64,000 nucleotides of DNA from Piromyces finnis (GCA_002104945.1 MCFH01000027.1:146001-210000), one strand, 5' to 3'. Counted from the first letter of the stretch, positions 47,405-58,763 are shown. Notes: generated by a model from the letters alone, not told the origin. Program-made: numbers and translations.

Positions 47405-49367
47405 TTCTAACTCCAAAATTGATAATAACCAAACCCACAACATCAACAACATTAATGAGCAAATCTATGTTGATGATACACGTGATTTCCATAAAACAAA
47501 AAAATTTCCAAATTCTAAAGAAAAATTCTCTAACTCTTTGGTGGATGATCCAATCAATGAAGATGATAAGGATTATGTTACACGTGATCACGTGACAAAT
47601 ACAGTCGATGATAAGGACATCGAAAACCTTATTTATGCATTCAAGAGAAAAAGTTCTGAAGAAAGTGATGAAAGTGATGATGAGGATCACGTGACTCAGT
47701 CGAAGAAAAAGAAACTTCGAGAAAATCCATTACCAATACACACAAAGGCCACTCAGATGAAAGAACAGCAAGAAATTCGTAATGAGAAAAATTCAAATTT
47801 TCATACCACTACTTCCCGCCTAGACATCTTAGACCCCTCGGTAATTGCAGGCAAGAATATTTCCTCTGCTAAGATGAAAAATAAAGAAACCAGAAATAAA
47901 AGAAGAATTGGTCCAGATATACCAAGTAAACAGGACGAATTAGAAGAAGTTATAGATAGCAAAAAGTCTCTCAAAAGCAACTATTATGACTTCCTACGTT
48001 CTATTGTCATGTTGGGCAAAAATAAAGAATATAATATTTTTGATGCCCTTAATAATACAAATGCTGGTATCTCTTTTGCACAATTACTTGCAGTCAGTCC
48101 TATCATCAGAAGACTTTGTGCCAAAGGTTTAAAGCTTGATCCAAATGACGTTCGGAAAATAAACGCCATTCAAAATATGGATCTTAATGATGATGATATT
48201 AATTCATTTATTAATATCATTAATGAAAATTATAATAATAAAAATAATGAAAACAATGATGATGCTGATAATGACAATGATGATGATATTATCAATATAG
48301 CAGATAACGAAATTAATGTCATTAATAAAATCAACATTGCTTCTGTCATTGGCTCAATTGATAATAACATTGTCCGAGTTTTAGTAGATACTGGTTCTGA
48401 TGTTAATGTTATTACTAAATCCTTCTTTAATTTAATATCAGCAAATCATAATATTACACATTTTAAGAGAACTTTCTTTAAATTAGCTAGCAAACAAGTT
48501 ATTTCAACAAATCAAGCTGTTAATTTAACTCTTAAATTTGGTGATTTAAAAATCTATGCATTATTCTGGATTCTAGAAGATGAAGATTCATGTTATGATA
48601 TTATATTAGGTCGTCAATCTCAAAAGGATCACCAATTATACATTGATCCTGATGATGACTCTCTCTACATGAAAACTAATTCATCTCCTATTATGGTTGC
48701 TCGTCCCTCAAATTTTAAACAAAATAAAAATAATCTTTCAAATATTTCAATGATTCATTGTTTCAATCCATCAAATATTAATGAATCTCAATTTAATTCA
48801 TTTAATAATAATATCAAAATTCAAAATTTTAATTCGACTTTTAACAATAAAAACAAACTTTTATATTCAATTAAATTTCGACATTTATTCAAATTTAAAA
48901 ATAAATATTTTTATCCAAAATATCACATTTTTCATTCAAATTTCAGCAAATTTCCAAAAAGAATTAAAAACGATTCACTTATTAAATTTTCAATTAATAA
49001 GTCAAATCTTGTCGGCCGTGATGAAGCAGAAAAAACGCCAATTATTCACGAAAAATGCCACAAAATCAAGATATATAAAAATAAAAGTAAAATTCTAAAA
49101 TATAATCATTTGAATATTAATATTAACAGGAAATTAAAATCAAGAAAAAAGCGAAATAAACAAAATGATATAATCAAAAATTCATCAAATAATTCGTTTA
49201 AGAATATATATTTCAGTATAATAAAAAGTGTAAAAGAAAGTATTTCAAATTCAATTATTTTCAATCTAAAAGATTATATCAAATCAGTAACTTCAATTTT
49301 AAAACGACATTATTTCGACATATTAAAATCAAAATTTCATCTATTTTCAAAGTTTAAAGAAAGATAA
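47376..49367 (+). CDS. Element G protease protein (Pol remnant without RT)
   Basis: 664 codons in the -1 frame including the stop, with no internal stop. The N-terminal part is charged, like the A and C linkers. A conserved DILDPSVIAG-type motif (about 47823) also occurs in A (LDLSVINKP) and as LNQPKIN in C. The retropepsin part has VLVDTGSDVNVITKSFF and YDIILGRQSQKDHQLYIDPDDDSLY, both closely matched in C. After it, about 200 residues are rich in Phe, Lys, Asn and Ser with no recognisable domain, where C has RT. The segment may be former untranslated sequence that became coding after a deletion (inference). Confidence 0.8.
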   Translation, partial: LNGGSSQSSPSNSKIDNNQTHNINNINEQIYVDDTRDFHKTKKFPNSKEKFSNSLVDDPINEDDKDYVTRDHVTNTVDDKDIENLIYAFKRKSSEESDESDDEDHVTQSKKKKLRENPLPIHTKATQMKEQQEIRNEKNSNFHTTTSRLDILDPSVIAGKNISSAKMKNKETRNKRRIGPDIPSKQDELEEVIDSKKSLKSNYYDFLRSIVMLGKNKEYNIFDALNNTNAGISFAQLLAVSPIIRRLCAKGLKLDPNDVRKINAIQNMDLNDDDINSFINIINENYNNKNNENNDDADNDNDDDIINIADNEINVINKINIASVIGSIDNNIVRVLVDTGSDVNVITKSFFNLISANHNITHFKRTFFKLASKQVISTNQAVNLTLKFGDLKIYALFWILEDEDSCYDIILGRQSQKDHQLYIDPDDDSLYMKTNSSPIMVARPSNFKQNKNNLSNISMIHCFNPSNINESQFNSFNNNIKIQNFNSTFNNKNKLLYSIKFRHLFKFKNKYFYPKYHIFHSNFSKFPKRIKNDSLIKFSINKSNLVGRDEAEKTPIIHEKCHKIKIYKNKSKILKYNHLNININRKLKSRKKRNKQNDIIKNSSNNSFKNIYFSIIKSVKESISNSIIFNLKDYIKSVTSILKRHYFDILKSKFHLFSKFKER

Positions 49368-49693
49368 AACCACATTAAACATTTATATACAAATAATACG
49401 ACAATTACATTACAAAAATATTTACACTACGACATTTAACAAAATTTCACTTCATTTTTTTATTTTTCTTTGAAAAAAAAATTTTATTAATAAAAATTTT
49501 CAAATTTTTCATCATTTTTTTTATAAACCTTATTTTATATTATTTTTATCATATATATATATATATATATAGAAAAAAAAAAATTTAAATTTTTAAATAT
49601 TTAGTATAAAAATATCAAAAACTTATATATTTATTATTATTTATGAATATTTTTATCAGCTACCACTAAGTCGTATCTTAGGGGAGGAAATCT
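49368..49693 (+). other. Untranslated 3' region of element G
   Basis: AT-rich, with a TA microsatellite (about 49551-49570), a small CTAAG/CTTAG hairpin (about 49665-49680) and the polypurine tract AGGGGAGGAAAT before the 3' LTR. Confidence 0.6.
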
Positions 49694-50313
49694 TGATAAA
49701 TAATAATTATAAATATATTATACATTTGATATTAGTAGAAAATTTTATTATAAAATAATTATTAAATAATTTTATATAGTTTATTATAAAAATATAATTT
49801 ACATAAAATCAAATATTTTATAAATTTATATATTTGATTGGGTTAAATTATAAAAATAATTTTTAATATAAAGAATAATAATAATTTTTAGTAAAAAATG
49901 AGAAGACTTAGATTATTAATAATAAGTTAAATTTTAATAATAGTTAATATAATTAATTAGTGAATACATAATAATATTTAAAAGACAAAAATAAGTTTTT
50001 ATATAATAAAAATTATTGTTAAAAAGAGCGTAAGAACAATAAATAAAAGAAAATATAAAAACGAAATTAAACTTGTCTAATTTGTAATTATTGTGTTAAT
50101 AATAAATAATATTTTATAGAATAAATCTGGTGTTATTATTCTATATAAATATTATTAAAATAATAAAACTATTAAAACTATAAATAACTTAAAATAAATT
50201 AATAAAACTAGTAGATATTGTTAAAGCTCGTACAATAGCTGTCGAGATAAAACAATATAAGATAACAGAAGAAGTAGTTAAAAAGTTATAATATAACTAC
50301 CAATCCGTTATCA
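49694..50313 (+). repeat. 3' LTR of element G (620 bp)
   Basis: TGATAAATAATAATT...CCGTTATCA, uninterrupted counterpart of the 5' LTR. Small indels separate the two copies. Confidence 0.9.
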
Positions 50314-50317
50314 TTTT

Positions 50318-50887
50318 TGATACGTGACGAACAGAAAATACTACTTTTGGTAGAAATTCCTGGTTAATTCATATAAGGGTTAAGATAATAATAAATTAAT
50401 AATAACTTTAATTAATAATGAAATTAATTAATATGAAATTAATTAAAAAAAAATATTTAATTTGTACTAATATAAATATAATTAATAATTAAATAATTAA
50501 AATGATGTTCTTGATTTTGTAATTAAGTTCCAAAGATAATAAGATATAATAAAATGAGAAATTTAGTAATAGTTTAGTAATATTAATAGTGAATAAGTAG
50601 TATATTTATATAGGAAATATAGTTATTTTAAATATGTATTATTAATAATAAATAAATGTAAAAATACTAATTATAATATATTTTAATAAAGATAAATATT
50701 TAATAATAATAAAAGGCTTATTTTGTTTATAATAATAATAATAATAATAATAAATAAGTAAATAAATACATAATAACTATATCACATAATTATTAATAAC
50801 TGGAATATATTATTTCAGCAATATTCCTTATTACCACAACCTCAAAATAAATAATAATATTATGATATTTTATTTTATAACGTATCA
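50318..50887 (+). repeat. Solo LTR (570 bp), lineage 1-like
   Basis: Starts TGATACGTGACG and ends AACGTATCA, with TGATACGT/ACGTATCA inverted ends and TTTT on both sides. No coding sequence inside. Confidence 0.7.
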
Positions 50888-50891
50888 TTTT

Positions 50892-52142
50892 TGATACGCT
50901 ACTCATATAAAAACATAATAAAAACTAGCTGAATAAACACGACTTAACCCATAGTAACTTATAATAAAAAAATAAACGATAATAACCCTTAAAAATGAAT
51001 GAATAATAATTTTATGAAAATATAACCCTTTTTTTTAAATAAATAATATTCTCTTTATTATATAATAAATTCTGAGTAAAAACGACCTAATAGTGATAAT
51101 AATAAAATAAATTATTAAATAAAATAAATTATTAAATAAAATAAAACGACTTAATCCAACAATGTACTAAAATAATAAAATAATAATAAATAAATAAATA
51201 AACTAAAAATAAAATGGTATATATCAAATTATTAGTTCTAGTGTTTATCCAAGTGTTCTTTAGAAATTCTCTTAAACCTTATAAATTAATAAATAACTAA
51301 TTGAGTAATTATTACTAAAATGATAAACTTAAAACCTGGAAATAAAACAATAATAACAATTCTAAAGATAAAATACAGAACTCTTTTATGTTTCTGTATA
51401 AAATGAATGTTTATAATAATTGATACTTTTAATATTTTAATTTTGTTAAATTTTTATTTTAATTTTATTTTAATTTTATTTTAATATTATTTTAATTTTA
51501 AATTTTAATTATTTTATTCAAGGTATTATACATTTAATGATAGTCAATGATAATTTATAATAATTTTTCTAAATTTAAACATTTTGAAGTAATAAGAAAA
51601 TCAAATAAGTAATATTCTATAATATTTTATAATACTAAGACATAATTTTAATTTATTCTTTTAATTTTAATAAATAATAACAATAGTAATAATAATATTT
51701 AATAGTTAAAAATAATAATACATGTAATAAATGAAAATGTATAAAAGGAAGATAAAATTCTTCTTTATAAAAATCAAACTATAAAATATAATAAAGATTT
51801 AATTTAAAACATAATAAGTGTTTATTTTCGAGTTTTGAGTGATTTATTTGTTAATTATAAAACATATTTTATTTTATTTTAAATTATTAGCCCATGAAAT
51901 TAAATTGAATCGAAATGATCCCATTAAACAAAAAATGTATCGTATTTCTAATAAAGAACATAAGGAAATTTTAAAGGAAGTGACCTTTTAGTATTTTCTC
52001 CAAGCCTAGAATAACATCTATTAGATATTCAAAAAGTATTTAATATAATAATGGAAAATGGTATAAAAACAAATCTACCTAAATGTCATTTTTTGAAACA
52101 AGAAGTTGAAGTCCTTGGTCATATCTTTTCAGTGGAAGGAAA
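50892..52142 (+). pseudogene. Wrecked Ty3/gypsy element: LTR part plus RT fragments
   Basis: Begins TGATACGCTACTC after TTTT, like the neighbouring LTRs. TATAAAAGG is near 51740. From about 51889 a frame reads DPIKQKMYRISNKEHKEILKE, matching the RT N terminus of A and C. From about 52036 another reads NGIKTNLPKCHFLKQEVEVL and then GHIFSVEGK, matching the RT thumb region. The catalytic middle is deleted. It stops about 45 bp from tRNA-Cys copy 2. Confidence 0.7.
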
Positions 52143-52185
52143 AAAAAAATTTTAATCTTCATTTTCAAAATGTTTGAAAAATATT

Positions 52186-52257
52186 AGGGGCGTTCCGGAT
52201 TTGAACCGAAGACCTATTGATCTGCAGTCAATTGCTCTACCGCTGAGCTAACACCCC
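52186..52257 (-). tRNA. tRNA-Cys(GCA), copy 2
   Basis: 72 nt, same sequence and strand as copy 1 (13093-13164), with anticodon GCA and discriminator U73. Flanks TTTCTCTTACTTT upstream and AATATTTTTC downstream (tRNA sense) are shared with copy 1. Element C begins 13 bp upstream of its 5' end. Confidence 0.95.
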
Positions 52258-52270
52258 TTTCTCTTACTTT

Positions 52271-52867
52271 TGATATAAATTGAAATTAATAAATATGAAA
52301 TTATAATATTAATATAAACTAATCCTCAAAACAACTTAAAATAAATAATAAATCATAATAATATTTAAATATTTAATTAAAAGTATAAAATTATATATTA
52401 AAACTCAGTTTAAATTATATTTTATTATAAAATAAATATAATATAAATAATATTTTAAATAGCTAAATAGTGTTATATTAATTAAACTAATTACTTTAAA
52501 ATAAATTGTTTATTTTTATTTATTGTTCATTATTATTTTAAAACATATTAATATTTTATTTTAAAAAGTTAAAATAGAAAGAAAATTATAAATACATGTA
52601 ATTATTTCCTAATTTAAAGAAAATCAATCAATACTTTTAATAAATTTATTAAATAAAAAGTTGATTCAAAAATATATTTTAAGATTGTGTTTTAAAACAT
52701 AACTTTTATATTTTTGTTAATAATTGTTATGTTTAATTAGAATATCTCAAATAATTCTATAATAAAAATTAATTTTAAACACTTTTCTCTTATTAATTAA
52801 TTGATAAGAATATTATCACTTTTATAATTAATCAATTATAAATTAAGGTAATATTAAACGCTTATCA
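52271..52867 (+). repeat. 5' LTR of element C (597 bp)
   Basis: TGATATAAATTG...CGCTTATCA. TATAAATACATGTAA lies near 52590. The primer site TGGTGGAGAATCC follows at 52872. Confidence 0.94.
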
Positions 52868-53739
52868 AATTTGGTGGAGAATCCTTTAAAGGCCGGTGAA
52901 GCTAAGTATTAATATTTACTTTATAAATTTATATATATATATAAAAATGCAACATAAAATTAAAAATTGAAAAATAAATTAAATTATATAATTAATAAAT
53001 AAATTTAACATAAAAATTCAATAATTACACGTTAAAATAATAAAATATATATGTGATAAAAAAAAATAATTAATAGTAAAAGAAATAAAAAGAAATATGT
53101 TATAGAATAAAATATATATTAATAGTGAATAATAATATTTAATAACAATTATAATAAAATATATGGAATTATATAAATACATTTATATAAGTGATTTGTA
53201 TACATTAATTGAACAATTGAAATATAAAATATACAAATAATAATAAATAATATTTTAAATATATAAATTGTTACGTGATTTGATATAATAATTAAATTAA
53301 AAAAAATTAACAATAAAATAAATTATATTATGCAAGATATATTAAAATAATAGAAAATATAAAATATATATATATAAACTGAAATTATATAATTATAAAT
53401 AAAATAGTTAAGACACTAATAAATATTGAATAATAATAATAATAATAAATATAAAAGGATAAATAACAAAAAAAAAAAAAAAAAAAAATAATTAATAATT
53501 AATAATTAGTAATAATATTGAAAATATAAATATTTGACGATTATATTCTAAGACAATAATAATAAATTATAAAAACTTATCATTTAATAATAGTATAGAC
53601 AATAATTATTATCAAAAATATCAACAATAATTAATTAATAAAAAAAATAATAATAATAATTAATAAAATAGGAAATTATTTAAAATATAAAATATAAAAT
53701 ATATAAGAAATAACATAATATATACTAATAGTACAGAAA
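52868..53739 (+). other. Leader of element C
   Basis: 872 bp of AT-rich untranslated sequence after the primer site, with an A run near 53469. It contains no long frame and none of the hairpins seen in B and E. Confidence 0.6.
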
Positions 53740-54888
53740 ATGGACAACCAGACAAAAATTATTACTTTTAATAGATTACCTATATTAGGCGAATCAAATA
53801 TATCTTTTGACTCATGGAAATTCTCTTTTGACCATTGGTGTTCTACATTCAAGATTATTGAAGAAGCGGAAAAAATTGATTATTTATTAGCAATAACTGC
53901 GAATGTGGCCAGAACAATTGTATATAATTCTTTAAATAAAAGCAGTCCAGATAACTATGAAACAATTTTAAAGAATCTCAGTAAACATTATAAGAAAACA
54001 TCCTCCAAGAATTCAAAAATCTTAGAACTCTCTTCTATTACAATAAAAAAAGATGAAAGTATCTCTGAATTTGATTTAAGATTCACAGAATTATTAAATC
54101 AAATAAATAAAAATGTCACATTATCAGAATTAATTATAACATCTTATTATATTAATGCTTTCAGAAACTGGGAAAAGATATATGAAAATCTTATGGAAGA
54201 AGAACCAATAACCTTGGAAGACGCCATGAAAATAACTTCGAAGAAAGAAAAGATAATGAACCTAATGAAAGAAAATAAAGGAAAGGCAATACCCTCTGGA
54301 ATAAACAAAGAAAAATACAATAAATTAAATAAGTTTAATAAATTCCAAGAAAATACAGATCATAGTGAAATTATGTACAACACAAAGAATAAAGTTAGTA
54401 CATCTTATCTATTACCAAATACAAGTGGAAACAATGATAAAATTAAGAAGATGCACAATAATAATTACAATACATATAGAAATTATAATAATAGTAACAG
54501 ATATGCCTCTAACTTCAATAATTCAAATAATAATCCAAATTACAGAATTTATAATAATGAACCAAATTATGATTACCCTAACAATAAAAACGGTTATAAT
54601 AATTATTATCAGAATAACAACAACAATGATAATTTAAATAATAATTATAATAATAAGATAATTAATAATGAACAAAGAAGTAACTATTATAATAGAAACC
54701 AGTTTAATAACAGATTGGAAGAAAGAAGAAATATATTTAAAAATAATACTGACAACAATGATGAAATTCAAAAGTTAACGCAAAAATTGTCAGAACTTAA
54801 GATAAACTTCTGTGCAAATTGCTTACGTATCGGTCATCAAGACTTCGAATGTCCTGAAAGTTATGATGAAGAAAATTATTTAAACTAA
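53740..54888 (+). CDS. gag: Element C Gag
   Basis: 382 residues. Residues 1 to about 180 are a capsid-like helical region (SFDSWKFSFDHWCSTFKI, SEFDLRFTELLNQI). An Asn/Tyr-rich stretch (about 225-330) follows, and the zinc knuckle CANCLRIGHQDFEC lies near the C terminus (about 358-371). In A the knuckle precedes the Asn-rich part, so the order is swapped. It ends TTA AAC TAA in the frameshift signal. Confidence 0.92.
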   Translation: MDNQTKIITFNRLPILGESNISFDSWKFSFDHWCSTFKIIEEAEKIDYLLAITANVARTIVYNSLNKSSPDNYETILKNLSKHYKKTSSKNSKILELSSITIKKDESISEFDLRFTELLNQINKNVTLSELIITSYYINAFRNWEKIYENLMEEEPITLEDAMKITSKKEKIMNLMKENKGKAIPSGINKEKYNKLNKFNKFQENTDHSEIMYNTKNKVSTSYLLPNTSGNNDKIKKMHNNNYNTYRNYNNSNRYASNFNNSNNNPNYRIYNNEPNYDYPNNKNGYNNYYQNNNNNDNLNNNYNNKIINNEQRSNYYNRNQFNNRLEERRNIFKNNTDNNDEIQKLTQKLSELKINFCANCLRIGHQDFECPESYDEENYLN

Positions 54889-54911
54889 TTGATGGGAGTA
54901 TGCAATCTCCC
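54879..54911 (+). promoter_or_regulatory. -1 ribosomal frameshift signal, element C
   Basis: Slippery T TTA AAC (54879-54885) in Gag phase, then hairpin GGGAG/CTCCC (54894-54898 with 54907-54911). Same spacing and stem as in A with a different loop. Confidence 0.85.
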
Positions 54912-57900
54912 TATATAAACAAAATTGCATGTCCAAATCAAAATCTAAATACAATAAATGTGCTTCACAAAAATAAAAACACATCTACAAAACTATTAGA
55001 TAAAAATAAAATAAGTAATACTAATAAATCAATAATAAAACCTTCCATTTTGAACCAACCCAAAATTAATATATTAAAGCAAAAGAAGAAAGAAATTAGA
55101 GATAGAAGAAGAAGAATAATGGATATCGACTCAGAAGAAGAAAGTGAAAATAATGAATACAATAATGATAACCAAAATGAAATAAGCTATGATGAAGAAA
55201 GCAGAGAAGAAAATGATAACAAAAATAATAAGACTAACAAAACTAAGGAAAATAAAATAACTGAGGAAAATAATAAAAATAATGGAGGCAATAAAGAAAA
55301 CATTAACAGAAACGAGGAAAATAATGAAAGTAATGGAAATACAAAGATTAATACAATAGAAGAAACTTCAAAAACTATTAAACAAAAAGAAACTATTAAG
55401 GAAACATCAAATAATATGGAAAATAATAGTAAAAAAATGATAACTAAGAGGAATATGACGGAAATCCAAATGCTTAATAAAGATCAAAAGTTCAATATAT
55501 TAAAGGAAGCTGATAACTTATTTCCAAAAATAAGTTTATCACAATTATTAGCAGCAAGCCCAGCAATTAGAAAAGAATTAGAAATAGGACTAAAACCAAG
55601 AGTAGAAAGAATTATTTGTAATATCACCAGTACTAATATTCCAATAATTATAGGTGAAATCTATAACGTACCATTTAAAATACTATTTGATACTGGTGCT
55701 AATGTAAATATTATTACAAAAGAAGGATTAAGTAAAATTAAAAATACAAACATCTGTAGTACAGAAGAAGAATTAACAATAAAACTAGCCGATGGAACTA
55801 TAATTTTTACAAATAAATATATACCATTAAAAATAAATATAGATAATAATTTAAATATCAAAGAGAATTTTTATATTATTGATTATTATAATACCTTTTA
55901 TGAAATAATCATTGGAAGAACCATTCAAAAGAAATATAGATTATTAATAGACCCTGATGATGATGCAATCTATAAAAAGAGTGAAGAAGGCTTAATAAAG
56001 ATAACAAATATAATAAATAACAGACAAAATACACCACTATTAAATTCGGTAATAATAACGAAAGAAGAAGAAAAAGAATTTCAACAAACAGTACAAGAAA
56101 TAATTGAAAACGTACCTGACACAGTGCGGAAAGAATTCAAAGAACTTATCATAAATAATCAAAACTGTATGGCGACTTCATTATCTCAATTAACAACCGC
56201 AAAACTGGAACCACACACTATTACCACCACTTCGAACAAACCTATAAAATTAAAGCCATATAAACTTTCGAAAGATCATTCAGATATATTGAAAAAGGAA
56301 ATAATATCTTTATTAGACAAAGGACTAATTGAGCCATCGCACTCGCCATGGTCGTTTCCAGTTCTACTAGTTAAGAAAAAGAATGGAAAATGGAGAATGT
56401 GCATAGATTACAGAAAACTAAACAACATTACCATAAAAGATTCCTATGCACTTCCATTTATAGATGAACTTGTCTCTTCAGTAAAAGATGCGAAAATATT
56501 CTCTGCATTAGATCTATTTTCAGGGTATCACCAGATACCTATGAATAAGAAAGATATCGAAAAAACAGCCTTTACAACAAAATTTGGGAATTATAATTTC
56601 TTAGTGATGCCCTTTGGTTTAACCAATGCACCGGCATCATTCCAAAGAGAAATGAACAGAATACTTTTGCCCCTAATTGGCAAATGTTTATTTGTTTATA
56701 TTGATGATATAGTAATATATTCCAAAAATCTAAGAGAACACATTTGTCATTTAAAACAGGTATTCGAAATATTTTCTACATATAATTTATCTATTAACCT
56801 TCAAAAGTGTCATTTTTTTAAAGATAAAGTAGAAGTATTAGGTCATGTATTAACTTCAGAAGGTTTGAAAACATCGCCATCCAAAGTCCAAAGTATTGCC
56901 CTATGGGAAAAACCAAGAAACATCTCAGAACTTAGATCCTTCTTAGGTATTGTTAGCTACTATAGAAAATTCATTAAAAACTTTTCAATAAGAGCCAGTC
57001 CTCTATTTAAACTCCTCAAGAAAAATGTAGATTACATATGGACAGAAGAATGTAACAACGCATTTGAAGATTTAAGACACTGCCTATTAGTGGATCCTAT
57101 TTTAATTTATCCAGATTTCAATAAACATTTTATAGTCAGAACAGACGCTTCAACTAAAGGTATCGGGGGTGTTCTTTTGCAAATGGAGGAAGATAAATTG
57201 GAACATCCAATTTATTGTGTAAGCAGGTCTTTAAAGCCATGTGAAGAAAATTATTCAGTAACAGAATTAGAAGGTTTAGCTTTAATTTACTGTTTAAAAA
57301 AGTTTAGTCCATATATTATTAGTAATAAAAATGAAACCATTTTCATCACTGACCACAAACCATTAATTGGATTTTTCAACAAAAATGTACCAACTAAAGG
57401 AAGAATTGCAAGATGGATAGAAGAAATAAATAAATACAATATTTCAATAAAATACGAAAAAGGAAAAAGAAATGTATTTGCAGATGCCTTATCAAGACTA
57501 CCATCAAAAGGAAATGAAGGTATTATAAATAGTATCAACGCTATCTTGAATGACATTAATCCAAAAGATTTAGATATCCCAGAAGGTATAATTAAATATT
57601 TTAATAAAAATTATAAAGTTTTAGACAATACATTATATTTTGTAAAAGACGATAAGTTTTTGAAAGTTATACAGAATGAGAGTGATAAAAAAGATATTAT
57701 AAACAGAGCACACAACATTGGACATGAAGGTTCAGATAAAACTACTAGAAGAATTATGGACTCGTATTATTGGCCTGGAATATGGAACGATGTAAAAATG
57801 TGGATAAAATCATGCAAGAAATGTCAACTCTTCAGACCAAAACCACAACCAAAATATACAGAAGACCATATCACACCAGTGGAAAAACCATTTACAAGAG

Positions 57901-58763
57901 TCGGACTAGATATAATCGGTCCACTTCCAACTACCAGATCAGGTAACAATTACATAATAACGTTAGTAGATTATTTCACAAAATGGCCTGAAGCCAAAGC
58001 AATTCCAAATACTAAATCAGAAGAAATTATTAAATTTTTAACAGAAGTAATATCTCGTCATGGTCCACCGGAATTAATAATAACTGATAATGGAAGTTCT
58101 TTTATTTCGGATGTAACTAAGATGATGATAGATTTATACGGATCATGGGTGCACTATGTATCACCACATCACCCACCTTCAAATGGAATGATAGAAAATC
58201 GCAATCGGGAGATAAGTAAGATATTAAGAATGTTAATAGAAGATGAGCAGGATTGGGATGAGTGCCTACCATCAGTATTATGGGCACTAAGAACCACAAA
58301 AAGCACTAAAACAAAGTTTAGTAGCTTCGAATTATTATATGGAAGACGAGATACGTGGCCTATGGAAATTATGTTTCCGGATTTATATAAAGAACCACAA
58401 GAAACTGAAGAAGAATACAATTTTAGAAGATTTTTAAGACACTATAAATGGGTAAAAGAAGCAATGGAATACTCTGATTACGCAAATAAATATTGGGAAC
58501 ATCGAATCGGATTTTCCAAAGCACTTAAAAAGAAATATAAAGAAGGAGATTACGTTATGATAAAATTAATCAATAGAACTAAACTGCAACCTTATTTTTA
58601 TAGGCCATTCAAAGTTGTAAAGAAACCACAATACAATACTGTCGTTTTAGAAGACCCACAAACTGGAAAACTATTAGCAAGAAACGTTCATATCAAAAAC
58701 ATCTACCCCTACACAATAAGAGAGGAATCTTTAGGAACTTCAAGGGACGAAGTTCATTCTTAA
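54885..58763 (+). CDS. pol: Element C Pol: protease, RT, RNase H, integrase
   Basis: 1292 codons plus stop in the -1 frame; an ATG at 54900 is in frame but probably not the start. An Asn/Glu-rich linker is followed by protease ILFDTGANVNIITKEGL. RT has RMCIDYRKLNNITIKDSYALP and FVYIDDIVIYS (YIDD at 56697). RNase H has VRTDASTKGIGGVLLQ and TDHKPLIGFF. The integrase zinc region has HNIGHEG and CKKCQ. The DDE core has GLDIIGPLP, ITDNGSSFIS and SNGMIENRNREI. The GPY/F-like end reads LQPYFYRPFKVVK. No chromodomain. All catalytic residues expected for the family are visible, so the protein may be functional. Confidence 0.94.
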   Translation, partial: LIDGSMQSPYINKIACPNQNLNTINVLHKNKNTSTKLLDKNKISNTNKSIIKPSILNQPKINILKQKKKEIRDRRRRIMDIDSEEESENNEYNNDNQNEISYDEESREENDNKNNKTNKTKENKITEENNKNNGGNKENINRNEENNESNGNTKINTIEETSKTIKQKETIKETSNNMENNSKKMITKRNMTEIQMLNKDQKFNILKEADNLFPKISLSQLLAASPAIRKELEIGLKPRVERIICNITSTNIPIIIGEIYNVPFKILFDTGANVNIITKEGLSKIKNTNICSTEEELTIKLADGTIIFTNKYIPLKINIDNNLNIKENFYIIDYYNTFYEIIIGRTIQKKYRLLIDPDDDAIYKKSEEGLIKITNIINNRQNTPLLNSVIITKEEEKEFQQTVQEIIENVPDTVRKEFKELIINNQNCMATSLSQLTTAKLEPHTITTTSNKPIKLKPYKLSKDHSDILKKEIISLLDKGLIEPSHSPWSFPVLLVKKKNGKWRMCIDYRKLNNITIKDSYALPFIDELVSSVKDAKIFSALDLFSGYHQIPMNKKDIEKTAFTTKFGNYNFLVMPFGLTNAPASFQREMNRILLPLIGKCLFVYIDDIVIYSKNLREHICHLKQVFEIFSTYNLSINLQKCHFFKDKVEVLGHVLTSEGLKTSPSKVQSIALWEKPRNISELRSFLGIVSYYRKFIKNFSIRASPLFKLLKKNVDYIWTEECNNAFEDLRHCLLVDPILIYPDFNKHFIVRTDASTKGIGGVLLQMEEDKLEHPIYCVSRSLKPCEENYSVTELEGLALIYCLKKFSPYIISNKNETIFITDHKPLIGFFNKNVPTKGRIARWIEEINKYNISIKYEKGKRNVFADALSRLPSKGNEGIINSINAILNDINPKDLDIPEGIIKYFNKNYKVLDNTLYFVKDDKFLKVIQNESDKKDIINRAHNIGHEGSDKTTRRIMDSYYWPGIWNDVKMWIKSCKKCQLFRPKPQPKYTEDHITPVEKPFTRVGLDIIGPLPTTRSGNNYIITLVDYFTKWPEAKAIPNTKSEEIIKFLTEVISRHGPPELIITDNGSSFISDVTKMMIDLYGSWVHYVSPHHPPSNGMIENRNREISKILRMLIEDEQDWDECLPSVLWALRTTKSTKTKFSSFELLYGRRDTWPMEIMFPDLYKEPQETEEEYNFRRFLRHYKWVKEAMEYSDYANKYWEHRIGFSKALKKKYKEGDYVMIKLINRTKLQPYFYRPFKVVKKPQYNTVVLEDPQTGKLLARNVHIKNIYPYTIREESLGTSRDEVHS

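Larger units (their letters stand above)
44654..50313 (+). mobile_element. Element G: gag-protease retrotransposon without RT or integrase
   Basis: The 5' LTR (44654-46424) is split by solo LTR H; the 3' LTR is 49694-50313 (620 bp). Primer site TGGTGGAGAACC starts at 46427. Gag and a -1 frame protease are open, but no RT, RNase H or integrase sequence is present between protease and 3' LTR. Both flanks are T5 runs, fitting a TTTTT duplication. A polypurine stretch AGGGGAGGAAAT precedes the 3' LTR. This looks like a non-autonomous derivative of the A/C lineage. Confidence 0.88.
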
